From Rhodospirillales bacterium URHD0017 (GTDB lineage Bacteria; Pseudomonadota; Alphaproteobacteria; Reyranellales; Reyranellaceae), in contig FODP01000023.1 in the NCBI GenBank assembly GCA_900110395.1, positions 1-64,000 of the forward strand: a stretch of 64,000 bases of DNA, given 5' to 3'. The translations under genes and the position numbers were made by a program. The notes beneath the pieces were generated by a model. That model was not told the origin of the DNA. It saw only the letters and a list, made by a program, of their open reading frames with translations, and did no database searches. Positions within the stretch are counted from its first letter, which is position 1; each line of letters begins with the position of its first letter. Positions 1 through 7,284 of the stretch are shown here, piece after piece.

Positions 1-2
1 GG

Positions 3-281
3 CCCCACGACGCCATTGGCCTGGCCGTGCCGGCCGATCGCTATCGGCCCAGCCGGCGAACCTTCACGCCAACCGTCGAGCCCTTCAACTACGGACCCGA
101 CCTCGTCATCCGCAGCGTCGACGCTGCGGCCAACATCAGCTTCCAAAACAGACGATGGAAGGCCTCCAAAGCGCTGGTTGGAAAGCACGTCGCCATACGA
201 CCGACCGACCACGATGGCGTGTTCGACATCGTCTTCCGCCACGTCACCATAAAGACGATCAACTTCCATCAAATAGGCTAA
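3..281 (+). mobile_element. C-terminal fragment of an IS481-family transposase
   Basis: An open frame runs in from the left edge and ends with TAA at 279-281. It reads as the end of an rve-type (DDE) transposase of the IS481 family: the visible text includes PADRYRPS, then VDAAANISFQNRRWK and ALRPTDHDGVF-like sequence (here AIRPTDHDGVFDI), the beta-rich C-terminal segment that follows the catalytic core in this family. The catalytic DDE residues would lie upstream, outside the window, so whether the element is intact cannot be judged. Start codons inside this frame (such as GTG at 27) are not real starts. The family call rests on remembered sequence character. Confidence 0.75.
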
Positions 282-287
282 TCTGAA

Positions 288-340
288 AGGTGTTCACCAT
301 GTCCCCGAACACCCGTTCACCATGTCCCCTGTCCAAACAC
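288..340. repeat. Probable right terminus of the IS481-like element with a 15-bp direct repeat
   Basis: The sequence gttcaccatgtcccc occurs twice, at 292-306 and 315-329, spaced 23 bp start to start, directly after the transposase stop codon. Subterminal repeats of this type, followed by a terminus ending in ...ca, are usual at IS481-type ends, so the element probably ends near 335-340. The exact boundary and the target duplication cannot be set without the left end. Confidence 0.55.
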
Positions 341-382
341 AGGGGGAGAGGACCATGAACTACAGGCGCCCGCTTCCGCCGG

Positions 383-853
383 TCAGTCGCTCTGCCAGCT
401 CCCCAGCCATTCGACGACGCTGCCGCCGCCGGGCATGACCGCCTTGACCCTGTACGTGCCGCCGCCCTTGATGCCGGCGTAGGCGCCCGTGCCTTCGATC
501 CACTCATAGCGGCCGCCGGCGAGGTCGCCGACCACCCAGTAGGTGGCCCTGTCTCCTTTGGACGACAGGTTCTCGCAAAGGCCGCGATTGCGGCCGGACT
601 TGCCATCGGCGGCAAGGACCACGGTGTTCCGGCACTCGCTCTTCATGATGTCGTACGGGAAGGGCAGGTCGGTGACCGAGATCCCCGCCGAGGACACCTT
701 GCGGACGATCGTGCCGTCTGGCTGCTTGGCATCCTCGACCGAGAGCGGGATGAATATGTTGCGTCCGCTCTTGTCCTTGAACTGTTCGGCTTGCGCCGTC
801 GCGCCGGCGCCCAGCAACAGAATCGCGGCGGTCCCGGCAATGGTCTTGAACAT
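383..853 (-). CDS. Secreted hypothetical protein (156 aa)
   Basis: The protein begins with a clear Sec signal peptide (residues 1-22, MFKTIAGTAAILLLGAGATA, cleavage around AQA-EQ). The mature part is about 134 residues, with two cysteines (near 74 and 93) that could form a disulphide. The C-terminal stretch GTGAYAGIKGGGTY resembles the glycine-rich loop seen in small beta-barrel (allene oxide cyclase/dirigent-like) secreted proteins, but I cannot assign a family securely. It is transcribed away from the regulator starting at 980 and shares a roughly 126-bp divergent spacer with it, so that regulator may control it. Function unknown. Confidence 0.7.
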   Translation of the reverse strand: MFKTIAGTAAILLLGAGATAQAEQFKDKSGRNIFIPLSVEDAKQPDGTIVRKVSSAGISVTDLPFPYDIMKSECRNTVVLAADGKSGRNRGLCENLSSKGDRATYWVVGDLAGGRYEWIEGTGAYAGIKGGGTYRVKAVMPGGGSVVEWLGSWQSD

Positions 854-979
854 GGCGCATCCCCTGTCTGACGGTGGCCCGATTCGTCGTTTCCCGGCCG
901 TGCCACCCGGCCGACCGCCCTGCGGTTGAAACCGGGCAGGCGCGGTGCGAGACTTTCAGGCATCTGGGAGCGGCAAGTC

Positions 980-2575
980 ATGGCGGAATACCGGCGAACT
1001 TCCGCGGAGGTGGCGGGCTCACGCCGCCTGGCCATCGGCGAGTATCGGTTCGACGGCGGCGCAGGGCAGCTGTGGAGGGGCGAGGAGGAGATCAAGCTCG
1101 CTCCGCGCGCCTCCGCCCTGCTGGCCGCCCTGGCCGAGCGATCGATGCAGGTCGTGACCAAGCAGGAGCTGATCGATCGCTTGTGGGACGGCAAGGCGGT
1201 CGGTGACGACGCGCTCACTTCTTGTGTGCAGGAACTGCGGCGCGCCCTTGGCGATGATCCGCGAAGCCCGAGGTTCGTGGAAACGCGTCATCGTCGTGGC
1301 TATCGCTTGCTCCTGCCTGTCGCTCCCGATGCGCCACCAAGCTCGGCGGCGGAGAAATCGCGGCTGCTCCCGCCCTCGGACAAGGCGTCGATCGCGGTCC
1401 TGCCGTTCGAGAACCTGGGCGGCGAGGAGGAGCATGAGTACTTTGCGGACGGCGTTGCCGAGGACGTCCTGACCGCGCTGTCGCGCTTTCCCAGCCTGTT
1501 CGTCATCGCACGCAAATCCTCGTTCATCTACAAGGGGCGGGCGGTCGGCATCCGGCAGGTCGGCCGGGAACTCGGCGTGCGCTATGTCCTCGAAGGCAGC
1601 GTCCGCAAGGCCGGCCAGCGGGTGCGCATCACCGGACAGCTGATCCAGGCCGAAACCGAGGCCCATATCTGGGCCGATCGCTACGACGGCGACCTCGGCG
1701 ATGTCTTTGCCCTGCAGGACCGGATCACGGAAGCGGTCGCCGGTGCCATTGCGCCCAGCATCCGGCAAGCCGAGACCGAGAGGGCGCAGCGCAAGCCCCC
1801 CTCGAGTCTCGATGCCTACGATCTCTATCTGCGGGCCTGGGCGCTCTACTGCACGATGAACAGGGAGGCGAACGACGAAGCACGCAAGCTGCTCGAACGG
1901 GCGATTGTGCTCGATCCGAATCACGCGACAGCCATGCTCCTGTTGAGCCTGGTCTGGGATTGCCGGATCTCTCAGGGCTGGGCGGCGGCGGCGGAACTCG
2001 CCGTAGTCGCAACAGAATCACGAAGGTATCTGCAGCTGGCCCAGCAGATCGACAACCACGATCCCGACGTCCTCACCTTCCAGGCTCGAGCCATCGCCTA
2101 CGTCGATGGCCGTCACGATGAAGCGATCGCGCTGATCGAGCGGGCCCTGGCCCTGAACCCGAATTCTGCCTCGACGTGCACGGTTGCCGGCTGGATCTAC
2201 GTCTATGCCGGACAATCCGAGAAGGCTATCGCCGTTCTGCGGCGGTCGATGCGGCTCAATCCACTGGATCCGGCCGATTTCCATACCTGGGCGCCCCTGG
2301 CAAACGCCTTCATCCAGCTGGGCCGGGATGACGAAGCGCTCGACGCGGCGCGTCAGGCGACGCAACGGGGTCCTAACTACATCGCGTCCTGGCGTGCGTT
2401 GTCGGCGATCCTGGCGCTGACCGGAAGGCGCGAGGAAGCGCGCGCCGCGATGGCAACGCTGCTTCGCCTCGCGCCCACCATGTCGCTGACCGCCATGATG
2501 TCCGTACCGACCCGGACCGAAGCCGCAAGGACGCGCTATTTCGAGGGCCTTCGCCTGGCGGGGATGCCTGAATAG
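980..2575 (+). CDS. Winged-helix transcriptional regulator with TolB-like and TPR domains
   Basis: The 531-residue protein has an OmpR/CadC-type winged helix at about residues 15-110 (FDGGAGQLW near the start; LIDRLWDGKAVGDDALTSCV; ETRHRRGYRLL as recognition helix and wing). A TolB-like segment follows at about 130-260 (IAVLPFENLGG, EYFADGVAEDVLTALSRF, YVLEGSVRKAGQRVRITGQL), and then TPR repeats to the end. This architecture is common in alphaproteobacteria, where it is often misnamed adenylate cyclase; no cyclase domain is present. ATG 980 is preferred over the upstream in-frame GTG at 926 because the winged helix starts just after it and a GGGAGCGG ribosome site lies about 10 bp upstream. 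There is no transmembrane segment between the DNA-binding and TolB parts, so it is probably cytoplasmic. The ligand is unknown. Confidence 0.85.
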   Translation: MAEYRRTSAEVAGSRRLAIGEYRFDGGAGQLWRGEEEIKLAPRASALLAALAERSMQVVTKQELIDRLWDGKAVGDDALTSCVQELRRALGDDPRSPRFVETRHRRGYRLLLPVAPDAPPSSAAEKSRLLPPSDKASIAVLPFENLGGEEEHEYFADGVAEDVLTALSRFPSLFVIARKSSFIYKGRAVGIRQVGRELGVRYVLEGSVRKAGQRVRITGQLIQAETEAHIWADRYDGDLGDVFALQDRITEAVAGAIAPSIRQAETERAQRKPPSSLDAYDLYLRAWALYCTMNREANDEARKLLERAIVLDPNHATAMLLLSLVWDCRISQGWAAAAELAVVATESRRYLQLAQQIDNHDPDVLTFQARAIAYVDGRHDEAIALIERALALNPNSASTCTVAGWIYVYAGQSEKAIAVLRRSMRLNPLDPADFHTWAPLANAFIQLGRDDEALDAARQATQRGPNYIASWRALSAILALTGRREEARAAMATLLRLAPTMSLTAMMSVPTRTEAARTRYFEGLRLAGMPE

Positions 2576-2670
2576 GACGTGCTTCGGGCAGCCCGAGACT
2601 AGTCGTAGAGCCTTAACAGGTTATTCCGGCTCAGCGCTCTGTCCTCTGCGATCGCCGGCGAGATCGTTGG

Positions 2671-2955
2671 TCAGCGCAGACCGGGGCGATTGGCCGGGCC
2701 GCCGCGATTGACGCCGGCTCCCGGTGCGCCGGCATCCGGTCCTGCCGCCGTGCCGGGGCCGGGCGCCACGCCGGCGCCTGGCGCGCCTGCACCCACTCCC
2801 GGCGCGACGCCCACGCCGGGCGCGCCTGCACCAGGCGTATCGGGCCGCATCACACAGCCCTTCGGCACGCCGACCGACTTGCAATAGACCTCGGCATTTG
2901 CCGACTGAGCGATGACCAACAGGCCGGCCAACGCGAGTCCCGTTCGGAGCAGCAT
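2671..2955 (-). CDS. Small secreted Pro/Gly/Ala-rich protein
   Basis: This is a 94-residue protein starting at ATG 2955, with a signal peptide (MLLRTGLALAGLLVIAQSANA, cut before EVYCKS). The mature N-terminus has two cysteines (CKSVGVPKGCV), and a low-complexity tail is built from repeats of the GAGAPGVGVAPG type. The upstream in-frame start at 3006 would bury the signal peptide, so ATG 2955 with AGGCAGGGACGC in front is preferred. The repetitive tail may be an extended periplasmic or cell-wall linker. Low-complexity G/P/A sequence is open in several frames in high-GC DNA, so the signal peptide and Cys pair are the main support. Function unknown. Confidence 0.6.
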   Translation of the reverse strand: MLLRTGLALAGLLVIAQSANAEVYCKSVGVPKGCVMRPDTPGAGAPGVGVAPGVGAGAPGAGVAPGPGTAAGPDAGAPGAGVNRGGPANRPGLR

Positions 2956-3002
2956 GCGTCCCTGCCTAGTTTGTCGATGTTGCATCTGCAAGTGCCGCCT
3001 GG

Positions 3003-3033
3003 CCAAGGCGCAGCCGGCGAGGCTGCGCCTTGG
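3003..3033. terminator. 13-bp perfect hairpin downstream of the BI-1-like gene
   Basis: The arms ccaaggcgcagcc (3003-3015) and ggctgcgccttgg (3021-3033) pair perfectly around a 5-nt loop. It lies about 30 bp past the stop of the minus-strand gene ending at 3062 and upstream of the next minus gene. A T-tract is absent, so it may act as an intrinsic terminator or as a 3'-end stabiliser. Confidence 0.55.
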
Positions 3034-3061
3034 AATGCGGGAAGAGGTCTTGGGCTGAAGG

Positions 3062-3808
3062 CTAGCGTCGCTGGCCCAGGAACATCATCAGGAACTGGAA
3101 CAGGTTCACGAAGTCGAGATAGAGGCTCAGCGCACCGAAGATCGCGACCTTCTCGGCGGTGTCGCTGCCCCAGGCCTGGGCGTACTGATCCTTGATCCTC
3201 TGGGTGTCGTAGGCGATCAGGCCCGAGAAGATCAGCACGCCCGCCACCGAGATGATGAAGCTCATCGTGCCCGACGGCCAGAACATGTTCACCAGGCTGG
3301 CCAGAATCAGGCCGATCAGGCCCATGAACAGGAACTTGCCGACGGCGCTCAGGTCACGCTTGGTCGTGTAGCCGAAGAGGCTGAGCGCCCCGAAGGCGGC
3401 GGCCGTGATGAAGAAGGTGCGGGCCACCGATGCGCCGGTGTAGCGAAACAGCAGCAGAGACAGGCTGACGCCCATCAAGGCCGTGACTGCCCAATAGACG
3501 GCCTGCACCGCACCCACGCTCATCGAGGCGGCGCGGACCGAGACCAGCAGCAGGAGGCCGAGCGGTGCGAAGATCGCGATCCAGCCCAGCATGTTCATGC
3601 CGACGAAGGAGCCGCCCTCGATCTGGAAGAACAGCGTGGCAATGTCGTTCGAGGCGAACACGGCATAGGCCACGATGCCCGACAGTGCCAGGCCCGACGC
3701 CATGTAGTTGTAGACCCGCAGCATGTGGGCGCGCAGGCCGACATCGTATGCCGCCTGGTCGGTGACCGTGCCGGTGCGGTTGATACTGCCGAAATTTGGA
3801 TTGGCCAT
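3062..3808 (-). CDS. Bax inhibitor-1/YccA family membrane protein
   Basis: This 248-residue protein is dominated by seven hydrophobic segments. It has the BI-1/YccA pattern: a short N-terminal tail (ANPNFGSINRTG), a first segment starting MLRVYNYMASGLALSGIVAY, and a C-terminal GLIAYDTQRIKDQYAQ followed by GALSLYLDFVNLFQFLM, the family's signature end with the aspartates implicated in pH/Ca2+ gating in characterised relatives. Bacterial members are inner-membrane proteins related to YbhL/YccA, which associates with FtsH; the exact role here is inferred. ATG 3808 is chosen because GGAGGT sits 5 bp upstream; the in-frame start at 3826 lacks such a site. It stands alone, followed by a hairpin at 3003-3033. 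Confidence 0.9.
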   Translation of the reverse strand: MANPNFGSINRTGTVTDQAAYDVGLRAHMLRVYNYMASGLALSGIVAYAVFASNDIATLFFQIEGGSFVGMNMLGWIAIFAPLGLLLLVSVRAASMSVGAVQAVYWAVTALMGVSLSLLLFRYTGASVARTFFITAAAFGALSLFGYTTKRDLSAVGKFLFMGLIGLILASLVNMFWPSGTMSFIISVAGVLIFSGLIAYDTQRIKDQYAQAWGSDTAEKVAIFGALSLYLDFVNLFQFLMMFLGQRR

Positions 3809-3900
3809 TTGACCTCCGATCCTCATGGGATGCTTCTGGAGTCATGATCGCGGTCTTCCGGCCGCTTGTCCATGCGGCCGACCCGCTTCTGGAGCTTGCC

Positions 3901-4875
3901 CTAGAGCTTGATATTGGCGGAGCGGATGACCTTGGCCCACTTCTCGGTGTCGTCGGCGATCAGCTTGCCGAAATCGACGGGTGAGCCGGGGATCAGGGTG
4001 CCGCCGAGGCCGGCCAGCCGCACCTTCAGCTTGGCGTCGGCCAGGCCGGCATTGGTTTCCTTGTTCAGCCTGTCGATGATCTCGGCCGGCGTCTTCTGCG
4101 GTGCGCCGAGGCCGTACCAGGCGCTCGCCTCGTAGCCCGGCACGGTGTCGCCGACGGTCGGCAGGTCGGCCAGCGCCTCGGCCCGCACCGACGTGGTGAC
4201 GGCGAGCGCCTTCAGCTTGCCGGTCTTGATGAACTCCATCGAGGCGGGAGAGGTCGCGAACAGCACGTGCACCTGGCCCGACAGCAGGTCCGCGATCGCC
4301 GGCGCCTGTCCGCGATAGGGGATGTGGACCATGTCGACGCCGGTCATCGACTTGAAGAGTTCTCCGGCGAGATGGGCGGCGCTGCCGTTGCCCGCCGAGG
4401 CCATGTTGACCTTCCCGGGATTGGCTTGAGCGTAGGCGATGAACTCGGCAACGGTGCTGGCGGGAAACGACAGACTGACCACCATGACGTTGGGCACGGT
4501 CATGATGCCGGCGACCGGCGCGATGTCGCGGATGAAATTGAAGGGCAGCGTCTCGTAGAGCGTCGCGTTGATCGCGTTGGGCTGGCCGACCAGCAGCAGC
4601 GTGTAGCCGTCGGGGGCGGCGTTCACGACAAATTCGGCGGCGATGTTGGTGGCGGCACCCGGCTTGTTCTCGATCACGAAGGTCTGTCCCAGCCGGTCCG
4701 AGAACCATTGTCCCATCAGGCGCGCGACGATGTCATTGCCGCCGCCAGGGGCGTAGCCGACGACCCAGCGCACGGGCCGGGATGGCCAGGCCTGGGCGAC
4801 AGCGCGGCTCGCGGCGATCGGGAGGGCGATGGCGGCGGCGGCGAGACGGGGGAAGTGCCGGCGGAGAAGCGTCAT
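3901..4875 (-). CDS. Bug/TctC-family periplasmic substrate-binding protein
   Basis: A 324-residue periplasmic receptor with an N-terminal signal (through about residue 28, ...ASRAVAQA) followed at once by WPSRPVRWVVGYAPGGGNDIVARLM, the conserved first strand and ligand loop of the TctC/Bug fold. Other family landmarks are VIENKPGAATNIAAEFV, PDGYTLLLV and VHIPYRGQAPAIADLL. Such proteins bind carboxylates and usually feed TctA/TctB membrane subunits; none is encoded here. It starts 6 bp after the stop of the PPOX-like gene and is the last gene of the minus-strand run from 8574. The ligand cannot be predicted. It is one of four such receptors in the window (others at 21173, 33444 and 34418). Confidence 0.92.
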   Translation of the reverse strand: MTLLRRHFPRLAAAAIALPIAASRAVAQAWPSRPVRWVVGYAPGGGNDIVARLMGQWFSDRLGQTFVIENKPGAATNIAAEFVVNAAPDGYTLLLVGQPNAINATLYETLPFNFIRDIAPVAGIMTVPNVMVVSLSFPASTVAEFIAYAQANPGKVNMASAGNGSAAHLAGELFKSMTGVDMVHIPYRGQAPAIADLLSGQVHVLFATSPASMEFIKTGKLKALAVTTSVRAEALADLPTVGDTVPGYEASAWYGLGAPQKTPAEIIDRLNKETNAGLADAKLKVRLAGLGGTLIPGSPVDFGKLIADDTEKWAKVIRSANIKL

Positions 4876-4881
4876 GCGCTT

Positions 4882-5283
4882 TCAGCTCATGCCCTGGACG
4901 GAGAACACGGAGATCTCGAACATCACGCGCACGTCAGCCGGGTTGGCGTAGGGATTCTTGTCGAGGCCCATGTACTTGTACGCAAGCTGATCGATGTGCG
5001 CGGCGGCAACCTCGTCCTGGCGCACGCGGGTCACGGTGCCGCGCAGCTGGACATAGCGGTCGGAATTGTCCGGATCGCAGATCGACAGGGCGACCTTGGC
5101 GCCGAGCTTCATGTTGCGGACCTTGGTCCGGCCCAGCGCCGAGTTCACGCGGATCTTGCCGTCGAGGTAGTCGAACCACACCGGCGTGTTCTGCGGCGAG
5201 CCGTCGGGCATCACCGTCGCCAGATGGGCGAGTGGCTTCTTCTCCAGCAGAAGGTCCAAGTAGACGGCGGGTATCTCGGTCAT
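4882..5283 (-). CDS. Pyridoxamine 5'-phosphate oxidase-fold (PPOX class) protein
   Basis: A 133-residue single-domain split-barrel protein. The sequence PLAHLATVMPDGSPQNTPVWFDY, with GKIRVNSALGRTKVRNM after it, is the PPOX-class flavin/F420-binding pattern, and LSICDPDNSDRYVQLRGTVTRV continues the barrel. Such small members reduce or bind flavin or F420-dependent substrates; the substrate here is unknown. ATG 5283 is favoured over the TTG two codons earlier because GAGGTG lies about 9 bp in front. It sits between an ABC permease and a TctC receptor on the same strand, so it may be co-transcribed with the importer. Confidence 0.85.
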   Translation of the reverse strand: MTEIPAVYLDLLLEKKPLAHLATVMPDGSPQNTPVWFDYLDGKIRVNSALGRTKVRNMKLGAKVALSICDPDNSDRYVQLRGTVTRVRQDEVAAAHIDQLAYKYMGLDKNPYANPADVRVMFEISVFSVQGMS

Positions 5284-5311
5284 GGGCAACGCACCTCGGT
5301 TTTGGGCGCAG

Positions 5312-6160
5312 TCAGCCCTTGACCCCGCCCGCCGTCAACCCCGCGACGTAGTGCTCGACGAAGAAGGAATAGATGATCGCCACCGGGATCGAGCCCAGCA
5401 GCGCCGCGGCCATCAGCTGGCCCCAGTAGAAGACGTCGCCGCGCACCAGCTCGGCGATGGCGCCGACCGGGACGGTGCGGACCTCGGTCTTGGTCAGGAA
5501 GATCAGGGCGTAGAGGAATTCGTTCTGGGCGAGGGTGAAGGCGAAGATGCCGGCGGAGATGAAGCCCGGGCCACAGAGCGGGAGCACGATCCTGACCAGG
5601 GTCTGCAGGCGGCTCGCGCCATCGATGCGGGCGGCGTCCTCGAGCTCGACCGGGACGGTGCGAAAGTAGCCCATCAGCAGCCAGGCGCAGAACGGGATCA
5701 GCAGGGTCGGATAGGTCAGGATCACCGAGGTCAGGGTGTCGTTGAGGCCGAGCCGGTTGATGAGGTCGGCCAGCGGCACGAACAGGAGCGGCTGCGGCAC
5801 CAGGTAGGTCGCGGCGATGGCGAACGAGACCATGGCCGCACCGGCAAAGCGCAGCCGCGCCAGCGGATAGGCGAGCATGGCGCCGAGGATCAGCGAGATC
5901 GCCGTGGAGATGACGGCGACCAAAAGCGTGTTCCAGGTCCATTCGAGGAAGCTGGTCTCGGTCAGCAGGTCGACATAGTGCTTCAGCGTCGGGTTATGCA
6001 CGATCAGCGGCATGACCTTGCGGCTGTAGAGCTCCTGGTTGGTCTTCAGCGAGGTGATCGCCATCCAGTAGAACGGGAACAGCGCGAAGAACATCGCCAC
6101 GGCAAGCGGCAGCCACAGCGTCAGCAGCCGCACCCGCCAGCCGCGACGCTCGACGGTCAT
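5312..6160 (-). CDS. Carbohydrate ABC transporter permease (MalG/UgpE type)
   Basis: A 282-residue inner-membrane protein with six hydrophobic segments. It has the binding-protein-dependent permease EAA loop (VELEDAARIDGASRLQTLVRIVLPLCGPG), which contacts the ATPase. The N-terminal FPFYWMAITSLKTNQELY and the closing VAGLTAGGVKG are typical of the MalG branch of the CUT1 family. It is the second permease of the cluster. A 193-bp palindromic repeat separates it from the first permease, which is odd inside an operon and might reduce downstream expression. Substrate unknown, probably a sugar or polyol. Confidence 0.92.
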   Translation of the reverse strand: MTVERRGWRVRLLTLWLPLAVAMFFALFPFYWMAITSLKTNQELYSRKVMPLIVHNPTLKHYVDLLTETSFLEWTWNTLLVAVISTAISLILGAMLAYPLARLRFAGAAMVSFAIAATYLVPQPLLFVPLADLINRLGLNDTLTSVILTYPTLLIPFCAWLLMGYFRTVPVELEDAARIDGASRLQTLVRIVLPLCGPGFISAGIFAFTLAQNEFLYALIFLTKTEVRTVPVGAIAELVRGDVFYWGQLMAAALLGSIPVAIIYSFFVEHYVAGLTAGGVKG

Positions 6161-6174
6161 GGGTTCACCTCATT

Positions 6175-6342
6175 GGACCGCGGGCCTCCAGGCCCGCTCA
6201 TGCTCTTCATCATTCTCCTCTCCCCCGCTAGGGGGAGAGGTTGGGTGAGGGGGCTACGCACGTCGATTCCCCCTCTCCTAACCTCTCCCCCTAGCGGGGG
6301 AGAGGAACATGAATCACGAGCGGGCCTGGAGGCCCGCGGTCC
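6175..6342. repeat. Nested palindromic intergenic repeat (family A, copy 1)
   Basis: Outer 24-bp arms at 6175-6198 and 6319-6342 are perfect reverse complements (ggaccgcgggcctccaggcc and on). Inside them a second inverted pair lies at about 6216-6253 and 6269-6306 (cctctcccccgctaggggg type, itself a hairpin). The whole block fills the space between the two ABC permease genes. Related outer arms occur at 29451, 45063 and 52321. Confidence 0.8.
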
Positions 6343-6353
6343 CATGACGATCA

Positions 6354-7280
6354 TCACTTTGGCGCCCGCATGTAGATCGCCATCGCAAGGATGATCAGCG
6401 CCAGCGGCGGCACCATGGAGAGGGCGATCGCCGCCCCCTGGCCGAACTGGCCGGCGCCCATGGCGACGTCGAAGGCGTAGGTGGCGAAGACGTGGGTGGC
6501 GTTGGCCGGGCCGCCGCGGGTCAGCACGTAGATCAGCTGGAAATCGGCGAAGGTGAAGATCACCGAGAACATGGTGACGATGAAGATGATCGGCATCAGC
6601 AGCGGCAGGGTGACGTAGCGGAAGCGGCCCCAGCGGCCGGCGCCGTCGATCGTCGCGGCCTCATATAGCTCAGGCGAGATGGTCTGCAGCCCGGCCAGCA
6701 GGGTGATGGCGTAGAACGGCAGCCCACGCCAGGTGTTGACGATGATCAGCGAGAACATCGCGAGGTGCGGGTTGCCGAGCCAGCTCGGTCCGGGATCGGC
6801 GATATCGGCCGCCTTCAGCACCCAGTTCACCACACTGAAGGCGGGATCGAGGATCCACTGCCAGGCGATGGTCGACAGCACGGTCGGCACGATGAAGGGC
6901 AGCAGCAGCAGCGCGCGGATGAGATTCTTGAAGCGGAAGTCCTGGTTCATCACCACGGCGAGCCCCAGCCCGCCGACCATCTTCAGGAGCGTCGCCGCCG
7001 CGGTGTAGAAGAGAGTGTTGACCGCGACCTGGCGGAACACCGGGTCGTCCCAGGCGCGGATAAAATTGGCCAGCCCGACGAACTCGCCGGGCTTGGCCAC
7101 CGGGCGATCCTGCAGGCTGATCCAGATGCCGTAGAAGAAGGGATAGCCGACCAGCGCCACCAGGAACGCCACCGGCAGCGCCACCATCAGCCAGCTGAAG
7201 ACGCTTTCGCGCTCCACCCAGCGTGCGAAAGAGAAGGCGGGGCGCCGGCGCGTAAGCGCCGGCGCGAGGACTGCGGTCAT
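6354..7280 (-). CDS. Sugar ABC transporter permease (MalF/UgpA type)
   Basis: A 308-residue inner-membrane permease. After a cytoplasmic N-terminus it has six transmembrane segments and a clear EAA loop (ISPELYEAATIDGAGRWGRFRYVTLPLL). The motif GYPFFYGIWISLQD near the first segment and the extracytoplasmic GLANFIRAWDDPVF are typical of the CUT1 MalF/UgpA branch. The gene starts 4 bp after the stop of the solute-binding protein gene, showing tight coupling. It pairs with the permease at 5312-6160. No ATP-binding subunit lies nearby. Confidence 0.93.
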   Translation of the reverse strand: MTAVLAPALTRRRPAFSFARWVERESVFSWLMVALPVAFLVALVGYPFFYGIWISLQDRPVAKPGEFVGLANFIRAWDDPVFRQVAVNTLFYTAAATLLKMVGGLGLAVVMNQDFRFKNLIRALLLLPFIVPTVLSTIAWQWILDPAFSVVNWVLKAADIADPGPSWLGNPHLAMFSLIIVNTWRGLPFYAITLLAGLQTISPELYEAATIDGAGRWGRFRYVTLPLLMPIIFIVTMFSVIFTFADFQLIYVLTRGGPANATHVFATYAFDVAMGAGQFGQGAAIALSMVPPLALIILAMAIYMRAPK

Positions 7281-7284
7281 CCGC

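Noticed and set aside
6157-6357. 66-codon minus-strand open frame in the gap between ABC permeases
   Set aside because: It lies wholly within the nested palindrome of repeat family A and translates to repeat-derived sequence.
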